A stretch of DNA of 64,000 nt from Tidjanibacter sp. (GTDB lineage: Bacteria; Bacteroidota; Bacteroidia; Bacteroidales; Rikenellaceae). The position numbers and the translations under genes are program-made. This document shows positions 1 to 8,556 of the stretch, one piece after another (position 1 is the first letter of the stretch; each line of letters begins with the position of its first letter). The notes under the pieces are model-generated. The model did not search any database. It was not told where the DNA came from and worked only from the letters and a program-made list of their open reading frames with translations. Location of the stretch: the NCBI GenBank assembly GCA_017390585.1, contig JAFPBB010000015.1, positions 1-64,000 on the forward strand, read 5' to 3'.

Positions 1-636
1 CTCCTTGTGGGCACCCACCGCATTAGGCTCTCTGCCGAGGGCTACAACGATGTGGAGTTTGTTGTGGAAGTGCCTCACAACGAGGTTGTAACGGTTGCAA
101 AAACACTCGAGGCCGGAAAGCGCTATCGCGTGGGCGACTACTACGACGACGGCACCAAGCAGGGCGTTGTATTTGAGGTCTCCGCCGATGGCAACCACGG
201 CAAGATTGTGAGCCTAAAGCAGTCCTCCGAAGAACTAAAATGGGCAGATTATTCAGTGTGTGGCAATAGAATTAAGGCAGATAGTCGCACCTATGGTGCG
301 GCGAATATGAAGAGGGTGCAGGCTATCTCGGGCTGGAGAGAGAAGTACCCTGCCTTCCGTTGGTGTGTCGACCTCGGTGAGGGGTGGTATCTGCCCGCCA
401 TTGAGGAGCTTCGAACACTACTGCTCGATGAAAGTGTGCATAAGGCGGTGAATGCAACTCTCAAAGCTCGTGGAGCCACCCGATTAGACGATGTTGGAGA
501 ATTGAAATGGTATTGGTCATCGACCGAATATTTTCAGAACAAGTTTTGTGCGTGGCTTGTCTATATGTCCGGTGGCTACTCCAGCTACTACAATAAGACC
601 AACTCCAGCTATGTGCGTGCTGTGTCCGCTTTTTAG
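1..636 (+). CDS. PEGA / DUF1566-like (Lcl-type) protein, 5' end cut off by window
   Basis: The frame is open from base 1, so the start lies upstream; the GTG at 7 is internal to a PEGA-like strand (GTHRIRLSAEGY), not a start. After the PEGA end comes a GDYYDDGT...GKIVSLKQ segment and then a DUF1566/Lcl-type fold, recognisable by WYLPAIEEL, YWSSTE, AWLVY and the terminal YVRAVSAF. Such modules are seen in Bacteroidetes surface proteins; no catalytic site is visible, so a ligand-binding or adhesive role is inferred only. It lies 87 bases before another PEGA protein and may share a transcript with it. The C-terminal module is somewhat more A/T-rich than the PEGA part. Family assignment of the last domain is by motif only. 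Confidence 0.7.
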   Translation, partial: LLVGTHRIRLSAEGYNDVEFVVEVPHNEVVTVAKTLEAGKRYRVGDYYDDGTKQGVVFEVSADGNHGKIVSLKQSSEELKWADYSVCGNRIKADSRTYGAANMKRVQAISGWREKYPAFRWCVDLGEGWYLPAIEELRTLLLDESVHKAVNATLKARGATRLDDVGELKWYWSSTEYFQNKFCAWLVYMSGGYSSYYNKTNSSYVRAVSAF

Positions 637-723
637 TTTTTAGGCTTGATGCTTTGGGATTTTAGTGGTGGGCAGAAGAGATAAATGAAATAGAAAAAAA
701 GAATTGTAAACTACTGATAGACT

Positions 724-3387
724 ATGAGATTGAAACGAGTTTTTGTCTTGGCAGCAATGATGGTGGCAACAGCCCTCTCGGCAGCAGCCCAAGGCCTCAC
801 AATGAGCGTGAAGGGTAGCCCCACAGAGGATGCCTCCGACCTCGATGCGCGTGTCTACTACAGCCGCGAGGACCAGAACGAAGAGGTCTGTGCCCTCATA
901 AAAGTTACCCCCACCAACCCCCTCAAAAACGAACTTGTCCTTGAGGTGGGTGGACTCGGAGTGACCGATAGGGAGGAGCGCGACAATGGCGAGATATGGT
1001 TCTGGGTGCCTGCCCAGGTGAAGAACCTCAACTTCTCGTGCAGCGGCTACACCACGCCGCCACCCGTGCCCGTGAGGCTCAAGGAGGGCGTGGTCTACCG
1101 CATCACGCTCCACACCGACGCCACCTTCGAGACGGTGCAGAACGCTGTGCTCAACCTCGCCTATCTGAAGATCAATATCTCCCCAGCCGATGCAGGCGAC
1201 GCCTTCGTTATGGTGGGCCGCACCCCGGAGTGCGAACTCTATTCCAACGAGGCGCAGGGCGGTTTCTTCTCCACAAAACTCGAGCACGACACCTACTACT
1301 ACCGCATCGAGCATCCGCTCTACAAAACCCTCGCGGACAAGGTCTCCCTCGACGGTTCCACCCCCGAAATCAACGTCCAACTCCAGCCCAACTACTCCTA
1401 TCTCACCATCACCTCCAACCCCTCGGGTGCGACGGTGATGATTGACGGCAGGCGTGTGGGCGTAACCCCCTTTGTGTCCGACACCAAGTATCCCGCGCGC
1501 GACATAAGTGTCCGAGTGTCAAAAGATAACTACCACCACCGCACAGAAACCATAAGGGTGCTCGGCAGCGGTCAAAGGCAAACCTACAACTACGATCTCA
1601 CACCCCAATTTGGCCAGTGTACACTCCGTTGCGACGACCCCGAAGCGGAGATCTACATCGACAACACCTTCCGAGGCAAAGGCTCGTGGAGTGGCACACT
1701 CGGCTCCTCCAGCAGCCACATCGTCGAAGCCCGACGTGCGGGCCATAAGTCGCAGAGTATTACCATCTCCGTCAAGGATGGTGAGACCCTCACCAAGAGC
1801 ATCCCTGCACCCATCGCGCTCTACGGAATCGTGGAGATCGACACCACGCCCGCAAAGTGCAAGGTGGAGATCGATGGCAAGGAGGTGGGCACCACACCCT
1901 TCCTCCAGCAGCTCATAGTGGGCCCCTACAAGGTACGACTCTCCAAGGAGGGCTACATATCACAGACCCACACCATTGAGGTCACCCACAACGGCCACAC
2001 CACCCTCTCACAAACGCTCCAAAAGGGCAAGTTGAAGTTCAACGTGAAGATCTCCTGCGTCGACACTCAGGCAGCCATATTTGTCGACGGCAACTATAGG
2101 GGGCAGGGTAGTTGGTCGGGCAGTCTCGATGAGGGCGAGCACGAGATTCGCTCCACGCGCGAGAACCACGGCGACGGAGTCCGCACCTTTGTGCTCTCCG
2201 ACAGCCACCCCACAAACGTGGTCCACACCTACGCCGTGCCCTCACCCCAACAGCTCTATGGCTCCATTGAGGTGACCACCAATCACGAAGGTGGCATTTG
2301 GCAAAAAGGAGCCAACGACAGCTCCTATGGTTGGGTGGGCGACGCGGTGTATACCAACAAGAAACTCCCCGTGGGCAACTACTCCTACTATGCCTACAAG
2401 TCGGGCTATGAGACCAGCGAGACGGTGAGTGTCTTCGTGGGTGATGGCGAGCACAAAAAGGTGAAACTCAGGCTCAAGCGCGAACCGCTGTGGAGAAGGG
2501 CCATCAATTGGACGGGCGATGTTGTCTATGGTGCTCTGGGTGTGTTCGACGGCTTTGCCGATTGGAACGACGACTACCACGGCTTCGACAACCAACTCTA
2601 TCTCGAGCCCTTCTACGGATTCCCCACCATCGATAGCGGCAACTCGTGGCGCGCAGGTCTCAACCTCGGCTACTTCTTCCGAGACGACTTCGGACGCACG
2701 GGTCTCCACGCCTCCCTCTCCAACTACGACGGCGATTTGGGCATTGCCGTAGGTCCCCTCATCAGGCTCAACGACTCCTACGACGACTTCGAGTGGCAGG
2801 CCTACGGAGGCATAGGTTTGGGTAGCACCACACTCGACGGCAACACCAAATGGAAGATGACCGGTGAGGTGGGCATTCGCGCCAACTTCAGCGAAATCTC
2901 GGAGTACAACTTCTTGTCCTACTCGAGTTTCTCCCTCGGTGCACACTTCTATGATGGCGATGTCTATCCCACCATCGGTGTGTCGCTCTGGCCCGCGATG
3001 ATCTTCCAGGAGGACAACGACAACTACGTCTCCATCATTGGCGAGATGTTGATTGCCGTGGGCGACGGCTTCCAATATGGTGCCACGGCGGCCTATGTTC
3101 CCTCCAGTCTCGGTTGGTATGGCACATTCCTCATTGCAGATAATTCCGGCGGCGATGACTACTACTATGACGACTACTCCGACGACGTCGAGAACTCCTT
3201 TACCACCGGTGTTGTCTACAGCTGGTTGGATGGTTGCCTCTCGACCTACGGAGGTATAGGTGTCGTTGATGGCAGCTTCGGTATCGACTTCGGTGCTCGA
3301 CTCTCGATGGGATACTCCTTCAGCCTCGGTCTGCAGACCAATTTCGACAGAGCATTTCTCACCATCGGTATCGGTGTGGGCTTCTAA
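724..3387 (+). CDS. Secreted multi-PEGA-domain outer-membrane protein
   Basis: An 887-residue protein with a clear signal peptide (residues 1-22, ending SAAAQG). PEGA-like repeats begin near residues 222, 295, 366, 435 and 511. Two of them (295 and 435) share a GSWSG core, which points to internal duplication. The last ~300 residues are rich in Gly and aromatic alternation (repeated short strands ending GIGVGF), as expected for an outer-membrane beta-barrel. PEGA domains are surface/envelope modules of unknown ligand; no enzyme motif is visible. The start is the ATG directly before the signal peptide. It lies between another PEGA protein and a transglutaminase-like protein 26 bases downstream, so these probably form one envelope operon. 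The function is not known. Confidence 0.75.
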   Translation: MRLKRVFVLAAMMVATALSAAAQGLTMSVKGSPTEDASDLDARVYYSREDQNEEVCALIKVTPTNPLKNELVLEVGGLGVTDREERDNGEIWFWVPAQVKNLNFSCSGYTTPPPVPVRLKEGVVYRITLHTDATFETVQNAVLNLAYLKINISPADAGDAFVMVGRTPECELYSNEAQGGFFSTKLEHDTYYYRIEHPLYKTLADKVSLDGSTPEINVQLQPNYSYLTITSNPSGATVMIDGRRVGVTPFVSDTKYPARDISVRVSKDNYHHRTETIRVLGSGQRQTYNYDLTPQFGQCTLRCDDPEAEIYIDNTFRGKGSWSGTLGSSSSHIVEARRAGHKSQSITISVKDGETLTKSIPAPIALYGIVEIDTTPAKCKVEIDGKEVGTTPFLQQLIVGPYKVRLSKEGYISQTHTIEVTHNGHTTLSQTLQKGKLKFNVKISCVDTQAAIFVDGNYRGQGSWSGSLDEGEHEIRSTRENHGDGVRTFVLSDSHPTNVVHTYAVPSPQQLYGSIEVTTNHEGGIWQKGANDSSYGWVGDAVYTNKKLPVGNYSYYAYKSGYETSETVSVFVGDGEHKKVKLRLKREPLWRRAINWTGDVVYGALGVFDGFADWNDDYHGFDNQLYLEPFYGFPTIDSGNSWRAGLNLGYFFRDDFGRTGLHASLSNYDGDLGIAVGPLIRLNDSYDDFEWQAYGGIGLGSTTLDGNTKWKMTGEVGIRANFSEISEYNFLSYSSFSLGAHFYDGDVYPTIGVSLWPAMIFQEDNDNYVSIIGEMLIAVGDGFQYGATAAYVPSSLGWYGTFLIADNSGGDDYYYDDYSDDVENSFTTGVVYSWLDGCLSTYGGIGVVDGSFGIDFGARLSMGYSFSLGLQTNFDRAFLTIGIGVGF

Positions 3388-3413
3388 TTATGCGACACTA
3401 AAACTTGTTGAAA

Positions 3414-4889
3414 ATGAAAGCTATAAAACTCATATTGCTACTCGGGATACTCTCGCTTCCGATGGCACTCTCGGCCCAAAGCAGGGAGGAGAAACTCGAA
3501 GAGTATAAGCGACGCCGCAAGCAGGGCATAGAGAACGTCAAGCAGACCCGACGCGAGGGAGTTGAACTCTACAAACAGAGGGCCAACGAATACTATGCCG
3601 AGCGTATGAGGAGGCGCTGGGAGTACTTCGAGTTGCGCAGTGCCCGCATAATTCCGCCCTCGCCCGACCCCATTGTGCCCCCGTCGGTTACCCCGGGTAC
3701 TCGCCCCGGAGCGCCCCGCGAGGTGGTCCCCGACTTGTCGCACTCGCCCAAGTTGCCCCCCGTTATACCCCCTGTGCCCGCGCCCGTCAAGCCCGCGCTC
3801 CCCAAGGGGTTGCCCGAGTCGATTTGCAGGATAGATTTCTATGGCTCACAGGTGGATGTTGCCTTCGACCCGACAATGCTGCCGCTGCAACTTATGGGCT
3901 CCGATGAGCGGAGTGTTACGGATGTGTGGAGTGACCTTGCCGATGGCCGTGCCAACCGCTGGCTCTACTCCTGTATGGAGGCAAAAGAGAGGTTCGGATT
4001 GTGCGATTGGGCCTACATCAAGTTCACCGAGAAGGCGGCTCGAGCGCTTGTTGCGGATGCCAATCAAGCCACTCTCTTGCAGGGCTTTACGTTGATACAA
4101 TCGGGCTATGCCATTCGCCTCGGCAGGTGTGGCGAGAGGCTCTGTCTGCTGATGCCTTCGGCCTATCCGATTTACAACTACAAGTATCTGGTTTTGGATG
4201 ATTGGCACTACTATGTCCTGCTCGATAGTGTCGATAGTGGCATCTATGTTTTCAACTCCATTTTCCCCGACGAGCACCTGCCTTCTTCGCAGATAACTCT
4301 GCCCACGTTGGCCTATATGCCCTCGGGTAGCAAACATTTCTCATCCAATGCTTTCCCTGGTGTGGAGGTGGATTTGAACCCCAATTTCAACGTCATTGCT
4401 TTCTATGACGAGTGCCCCAGAAATAGTGAGTGGGAGCTCTTCACAAGGGCAAGTCTCGATGAGACCATAACCTCACATCTCTACCCGATGTTGAGGGGTA
4501 AAATCGCAGGTTGCACAGAGGAGAAGGCTGCCAACATACTGATAAATTTTGTGCAGACAGCATTTGAGTATAAGACCGACGGAGAGCAGTTTGGCTATGA
4601 GCGCCCCCTCTATGGCGACGAGGTGTTCTTCTATCCCTACTCCGATTGTGAGGACCGCTCTATTCTCTTTGCCATTCTTGTGCGCGATTTGTTGGGCTTG
4701 GATGTGGCATTGCTCCACTTCGAGGGGCACTTGGCTACGGCTGTATGCTTCCACGAGGATATTGCGGGCGACTACCTGATGGTCGAGGGACGCAAATACC
4801 TCATCTGCGACCCCACCTACATCAATGCAAGCATTGGAATGATGATGCCCACTATGGAGGGGAAATTGCTGGAAATTATCCTATTGTAG
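3414..4889 (+). CDS. Secreted transglutaminase-like cysteine protein
   Basis: A signal peptide (MKAIKLILLLGILSLPMALS) sets the start at the ATG at 3414; the upstream TTG codons at 3405/3408 are not needed. Residues ~22-65 are a charged Arg/Glu/Lys coiled coil. Residues ~70-125 form a Pro-rich linker. The C-terminal third carries a transglutaminase-like triad in the usual order: Cys412 (SDCEDRS), His439 (FEGHLAT) and Asp466 (CDPTYI). In bacteria such domains act as proteases, peptide ligases or N-glycan/peptide hydrolases; the substrate here cannot be read from the sequence. It follows the multi-PEGA protein by 26 bases, suggesting joint action on envelope material. The end looks normal and is followed by a terminator hairpin. 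Confidence 0.68.
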   Translation: MKAIKLILLLGILSLPMALSAQSREEKLEEYKRRRKQGIENVKQTRREGVELYKQRANEYYAERMRRRWEYFELRSARIIPPSPDPIVPPSVTPGTRPGAPREVVPDLSHSPKLPPVIPPVPAPVKPALPKGLPESICRIDFYGSQVDVAFDPTMLPLQLMGSDERSVTDVWSDLADGRANRWLYSCMEAKERFGLCDWAYIKFTEKAARALVADANQATLLQGFTLIQSGYAIRLGRCGERLCLLMPSAYPIYNYKYLVLDDWHYYVLLDSVDSGIYVFNSIFPDEHLPSSQITLPTLAYMPSGSKHFSSNAFPGVEVDLNPNFNVIAFYDECPRNSEWELFTRASLDETITSHLYPMLRGKIAGCTEEKAANILINFVQTAFEYKTDGEQFGYERPLYGDEVFFYPYSDCEDRSILFAILVRDLLGLDVALLHFEGHLATAVCFHEDIAGDYLMVEGRKYLICDPTYINASIGMMMPTMEGKLLEIILL

Positions 4890-4913
4890 GGCAATGGGTG
4901 AGGGATTCCTACG

Positions 4914-4948
4914 GGCGGGCTACAATTGCTGTGGCCCGCCTTGTTTTT
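4914..4948 (+). terminator. Intrinsic terminator after the PEGA/transglutaminase operon
   Basis: An 11-bp GC-rich stem (4914-4924 with 4930-4940, one G-T pair), a 5-base loop, then a T-rich tract at 4941-4947. It separates the envelope operon from the capsule operon. Confidence 0.75.
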
Positions 4949-5018
4949 GAGCGACTAAGTGGGGAGAGATGAGGGTAGGCAGAAAATGACAAGCGTGACG
5001 AAAAAAGGGTTATTTTTC

Positions 5019-5049
5019 TTTGAAGAACCGAGAAAAGAGGTTATTTTTG
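5019..5049 (+). promoter_or_regulatory. Promoter of the capsule/O-antigen operon
   Basis: TTTG at 5019-5022, exactly 19 bases, then TATTTTTG at 5042-5049: a full match to the Bacteroidetes primary-sigma consensus (TTTG-N19-TAnnTTTG). Transcription should begin near 5056, leaving a ~190-base untranslated leader before upxY, which fits UpxY-family action on the leader of its own operon. I saw no flanking inverted repeats of the kind that mark invertible capsule promoters. Confidence 0.75.
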
Positions 5050-5055
5050 TGAGAT

Positions 5056-5247
5056 AAATGTATGTCTTCGCCTGCGTGATAATGCAGGGTGAGGGTGGTG
5101 TTGCGTCTATTGTGTGGCGTAACTAATTGAGGGATAGTGTTTTATATAGCTCTCAATGTCCCCAAGGTATGCCCTGACGGTAAGGAATGAGCAGGGTGGT
5201 GCAATGGGGGTTGGCGGCAGAAACGCAACAAAAATGGCGGAGGAACG
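5056..5247 (+). promoter_or_regulatory. Long 5' leader of the capsule operon
   Basis: This untranslated stretch between the predicted start site and upxY holds a small hairpin (5071-5075 with 5084-5088) and an imperfect TTGAG/CTCAA pairing around 5127-5158, but no convincing terminator. Leaders of this type are the known site of action of UpxY antiterminators in Bacteroides. I see no open reading frame in it with good support. Confidence 0.45.
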
Positions 5248-5898
5248 ATGAACATAACGAGAGCAAAGGTGGGTGCAGAGGAGATTTCACCCGTAGGGTG
5301 CGACTCCATTTGCCCCTCCAACCGAGAGTTGGAGGTGTCCGCAACTGCCGCAATTGCCGAGAGGGAAGAGTGGTATGTGATGCGCGTCACCTATCAGCGC
5401 GAACTCGCCGCACGAGAAAGGCTCTCCGATATGGGAATCGACTCCTTCGTTCCAACCCACAAAGTCCGCAAGCCCAAGCGCGGAGGTGGCTACACACTGA
5501 GCGAGGTCTCGAGGCTGCACAACTACATCTTCATCCACACCACACCCTCGATGCTCCAACACATCAAGCAACACTCCATCCCCTACCTGCGCTTTATGAT
5601 GGCCAAGGGGGAGGATGGCAGCCAAGAGAAGCAGTTTGTTCCCCACGCCGAGATGGAGAATTTCATTGCCATCTGTCGCAGCGAGGAGGGGCGCATTCTG
5701 GCCGAGAGCGAGAATCTCCACCTTGGGGATAGGGTTCGCATCCTTGTGGGGCCGTTGTGCGGAGTGGAGGGCTACTATGCAGGGGCGGCTTCGCGTGGCG
5801 GACGCAGAGTGGTGGTCCGCATCGAAGGAGTGGCTGCCGTAGCAACCGGACTCTATGCAGCCTCGCAGGTGGAGAAACTGCCCCCTCGAGATGAATAG
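5248..5898 (+). CDS. UpxY-family transcription antiterminator (NusG-like)
   Basis: A 216-residue NusG paralogue. An NGN domain starts at about residue 40 (EWYVMRVTYQRE) and runs through FVPTHKVRK and LHNYIFIH; a KOW-like segment follows near residues 160-200 (GDRVRILVGPLCGVEGYY). UpxY proteins are encoded as the first gene of Bacteroides capsule operons and let RNA polymerase read through the long operon. Its place directly after the promoter and leader and before the initiating transferase matches this role. The ~40 residues before the NGN domain are a non-conserved extension. No UpxZ-like inhibitor gene follows, unlike the classical upxY-upxZ pair of B. fragilis. The start is the first ATG; a later start would still keep the domain. 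Confidence 0.85.
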   Translation: MNITRAKVGAEEISPVGCDSICPSNRELEVSATAAIAEREEWYVMRVTYQRELAARERLSDMGIDSFVPTHKVRKPKRGGGYTLSEVSRLHNYIFIHTTPSMLQHIKQHSIPYLRFMMAKGEDGSQEKQFVPHAEMENFIAICRSEEGRILAESENLHLGDRVRILVGPLCGVEGYYAGAASRGGRRVVVRIEGVAAVATGLYAASQVEKLPPRDE

Positions 5899-5944
5899 TT
5901 AATCAATCCCACGAGTAAAAAAAGAAAATCCGAATAATAGACTT

Positions 5945-7141
5945 ATGTTGATTCTCAATGTTTTTTTGCCGGCTTTGGTGGCCCTTGTGGCGAGTGCCTG
6001 GTTCCATCCCCATATTCTGCAAATAGCCAAGGAGAAGAATATCGTGGATAATCCCGATGCTCGCAAACTCCAGCGCGTGCCTGTGCCCATTATGGGTGGT
6101 GTGGCTGTGGTTTTCGGTCTGCTGGCCGGAGTGATGTGTTTCACTCTGATGAGCGAATTCGACGACCTTCTGCCCGTCTTTACCTCCGTGACGGTGATGA
6201 TGTTGGTGGGAATGGTCGACGACATCCGAGGCCTCTCTCCGCGCATCCGCTTCTTTGTGGAGATTCTGCTGGTGGTGTTCCTCATCTTCTCCACGGGTAA
6301 CCAGATCAACAATTTCCACGGCTTGTGGGGCATCAACATCCTTTCTCCCTGGATCTCTGTGCCTCTGACCATCTTCGCCTGCGTGGGAATTATCAATGCC
6401 ATCAATCTCATCGACGGTGTGGATGGCTACTCGTCGGGCTACTGCATTATGGCGAGCGTCTTCTTTGGCTATGCATTCTACAAACTCTACGACGTCAATA
6501 TGGTGGCCCTTTCGGCGGTCATAATCGCCTCACTCATACCCTTCTTCCTGTGCAACGTCTTCTGCAAACACTCCAAGATGTTCATTGGCGATGCGGGCAC
6601 CCTTTCGATGGGAATCCTGATGTCCACCTTCGTGGCGAATATGCTGACGGTGACAACCGATAGGGGCGTTGTCGATGCCAACTTCGGACTCATTCCTTTC
6701 ACCCTCGCAGTGATGTGTGTGCCCATTTTCGACACGTTGAGGGTTATGAGCATCCGCATCCTGAGGGGTAAATCGCCATTCCATCCCGATAAGACCCACC
6801 TCCACCACCTCTTCATCGACCTGGGCTTCTCCCACATCGGCACCACCTTTTCGATTCTCTCGATGAACTTCCTTGTGGTGCTGATTTGGTATGCAGCCTA
6901 CGAGTGGTTGGAGTGTTCGATCAATATGCAACTCTACATTGTCATCTTCTGTGGCCTGCTCATCACCTTCATCTTCTATGGGCTTATGAGACGCCACATA
7001 GCCTCTGGCACGAAGTTCTATGTGTGGATGACAAAATTGGGCGCCAAGACCCACGTGGAGAAGTATCCTCTGTGGGTGAAGATTCAGTTGTGGATAGATG
7101 CCCGTATGGTGGTTTCCGGCCGTAGGGGAAAGCACAACTAA
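5945..7141 (+). CDS. Polyprenyl-phosphate sugar-1-phosphate transferase (WecA/MraY family)
   Basis: An integral membrane enzyme of 398 residues with about ten hydrophobic segments. It carries the family's cytoplasmic motifs: VDDIRG (~residue 91), NLIDGVDGY (~154), GDAGTLSMG (~215) and the His-rich loop THLHHLF (~284). Members transfer a HexNAc-1-phosphate (WecA: GlcNAc-1-P) from UDP-sugar to undecaprenyl phosphate, starting a repeat unit at the inner face of the membrane. Its position as the second gene of the operon supports the role of initiating transferase. The soluble C-terminal tail is longer than in MraY, which favours the WecA/TagO branch. The sugar specificity is inferred, not shown. 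Confidence 0.85.
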   Translation: MLILNVFLPALVALVASAWFHPHILQIAKEKNIVDNPDARKLQRVPVPIMGGVAVVFGLLAGVMCFTLMSEFDDLLPVFTSVTVMMLVGMVDDIRGLSPRIRFFVEILLVVFLIFSTGNQINNFHGLWGINILSPWISVPLTIFACVGIINAINLIDGVDGYSSGYCIMASVFFGYAFYKLYDVNMVALSAVIIASLIPFFLCNVFCKHSKMFIGDAGTLSMGILMSTFVANMLTVTTDRGVVDANFGLIPFTLAVMCVPIFDTLRVMSIRILRGKSPFHPDKTHLHHLFIDLGFSHIGTTFSILSMNFLVVLIWYAAYEWLECSINMQLYIVIFCGLLITFIFYGLMRRHIASGTKFYVWMTKLGAKTHVEKYPLWVKIQLWIDARMVVSGRRGKHN

Positions 7142-7181
7142 CCGATTCAACGAAAAAATACTCAACAAATAGTCGCTGGCT

Positions 7182-8492
7182 ATGAAAATTGCAGTTGCAG
7201 GAACAGGTTTTGTGGGGCTGAGCGTTGCCGCTCTTTTGGCTCAACACAATAGTGTGGTGGCTGTGGATGTGGTGCCCGAGAAGGTGGATGCCATCAATCG
7301 TCGCCAATCGCCCATCCGAGAGCCTCTTATGGAGGAGTTTCTCTCCTCCGGGAAGCTCGACCTCAGGGCTACGCTCAATGGCAGGGAGGCCTATGCCGAT
7401 GCCGAAATGGTGGTTGTGGCCACCCCCACTAACTACGACCCGCAGCTCAATTTCTTTGACACGAGCAACATCGAGAATGTCATCGACCTCATCCTCGAGG
7501 TCAATCCTTCGGCTGTTGTTGTCATCAAATCGACGGTCCCTGTGGGCTACTGCCGTTCGCTCTACAAACGCTATGCTGCGCGGGGTGTGGAGCGACTCAA
7601 CCTGCTTATTGCTCCCGAGTTTCTGCGCGAAACCCGAGCCCTTGCCGACAATCTCCACCCCTCACGCATTGTTGTGGGCACACCCAAACCAATCCTCCGC
7701 GCCGACTATGAGGAGGAAAATAGGGCCATCGCTCAACTCACCGACGTGGAGTGGATGGGCCGTCAGGCCGAGAGATTTGCGGCACTTATGAGACAGGGTG
7801 CCGAGAGCAAGGATTGCCCCACGCTCATTATGGAGACCAAGGAGGCCGAGGCTGTGAAACTCTTTGCCAACACCTATCTGGCCTTGAGGGTGAGCTACTT
7901 CAATGAGCTCGACACCTATGCTGCCATCAAGGGTCTCGATACGGAGGCCATCATTGAGGGCGTCTGCCTCGACCCGCGCGTGGGCAACCACTACAACAAT
8001 CCCTCGTTTGGCTACGGAGGCTACTGCCTGCCTAAGGACACCAAGCAACTGCTGGCCAACTACGAGAATGTGCCACAGAATATGATGACCGCCATTGTGG
8101 AGAGCAACCGCACCCGCAAGGACTTCATTGCCGACCAAATTCTGGCCGAGGCGGGCTACTATAGCTACTACGGTGCCAACAACAACTTCTCCGTGGAGTC
8201 GGAGAGGGAGTGTGTCATTGGCGTCTATCGCCTCACGATGAAGAGCGGCTCGGACAACTTCCGCAGCAGTGCTGTGCAGGGCGTGATGAAACGCATCAAG
8301 GCAAAGGGGGCAAAGGTGATTATCTATGAGCCCACGCTGGAGAGTGGCACGACTTTCTTTGGAAGCGAGGTTGTGGGTAGCATCGAGGAGTTCAAGCGCC
8401 GCTCGGAACTGATTGTTGCCAACCGCTACGACCCCATCCTCGACGATGTGCGCGAGAGGGTCTACACGCGCGACATCTTCGGCAAGGACTAA
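7182..8492 (+). CDS. ugd: UDP-glucose 6-dehydrogenase
   Basis: It oxidises UDP-glucose to UDP-glucuronate with two NAD+. Visible are the N-terminal Rossmann motif (GTGFVGL), the substrate-binding block [17 protein letters not shown], the dimer-helix segment [16 protein letters not shown], and the catalytic cysteine Cys282 in [14 protein letters not shown]. The sequence is close to the short E. coli-type Ugd, with two extra inserts (about residues 168-190 and 322-338), giving 436 residues. It supplies a uronic acid donor for the polysaccharide made by this operon, and could also be the precursor source for UDP-galacturonate if an epimerase exists elsewhere. The start ATG directly precedes the Rossmann strand. 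Confidence 0.93.
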   Translation: MKIAVAGTGFVGLSVAALLAQHNSVVAVDVVPEKVDAINRRQSPIREPLMEEFLSSGKLDLRATLNGREAYADAEMVVVATPTNYDPQLNFFDTSNIENVIDLILEVNPSAVVVIKSTVPVGYCRSLYKRYAARGVERLNLLIAPEFLRETRALADNLHPSRIVVGTPKPILRADYEEENRAIAQLTDVEWMGRQAERFAALMRQGAESKDCPTLIMETKEAEAVKLFANTYLALRVSYFNELDTYAAIKGLDTEAIIEGVCLDPRVGNHYNNPSFGYGGYCLPKDTKQLLANYENVPQNMMTAIVESNRTRKDFIADQILAEAGYYSYYGANNNFSVESERECVIGVYRLTMKSGSDNFRSSAVQGVMKRIKAKGAKVIIYEPTLESGTTFFGSEVVGSIEEFKRRSELIVANRYDPILDDVRERVYTRDIFGKD

Positions 8493-8556
8493 TGCCGTCG
8501 GTGACTCGTCATCAACACCAACAAGGCTAAGGACAATTAAACATCAAACATCAGAT

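Noticed and set aside
1..636. Possible target gene of a diversity-generating retroelement, because the C-terminus (YWSSTE...YVRAV) resembles variable lectin-like domains
   Set aside because: No reverse transcriptase, template repeat or near-identical copy of the 3' end is present in the window.
640..1380. Long minus-strand frames opposite the PEGA gene and many other genes (for example 2242-3075, 11623-13737, 15014-16936, 29052-30659, 32566-34902)
   Set aside because: They are antisense shadows produced by GC-rich codon bias; none has a signal, domain or start context, while the opposite strand encodes recognisable proteins.
4745..4972. A frameshift at the end of the transglutaminase-like gene, since another frame continues to 4972
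   Set aside because: The end matches what is expected after the DPTYI motif, and a terminator follows; the other frame overlaps the hairpin.
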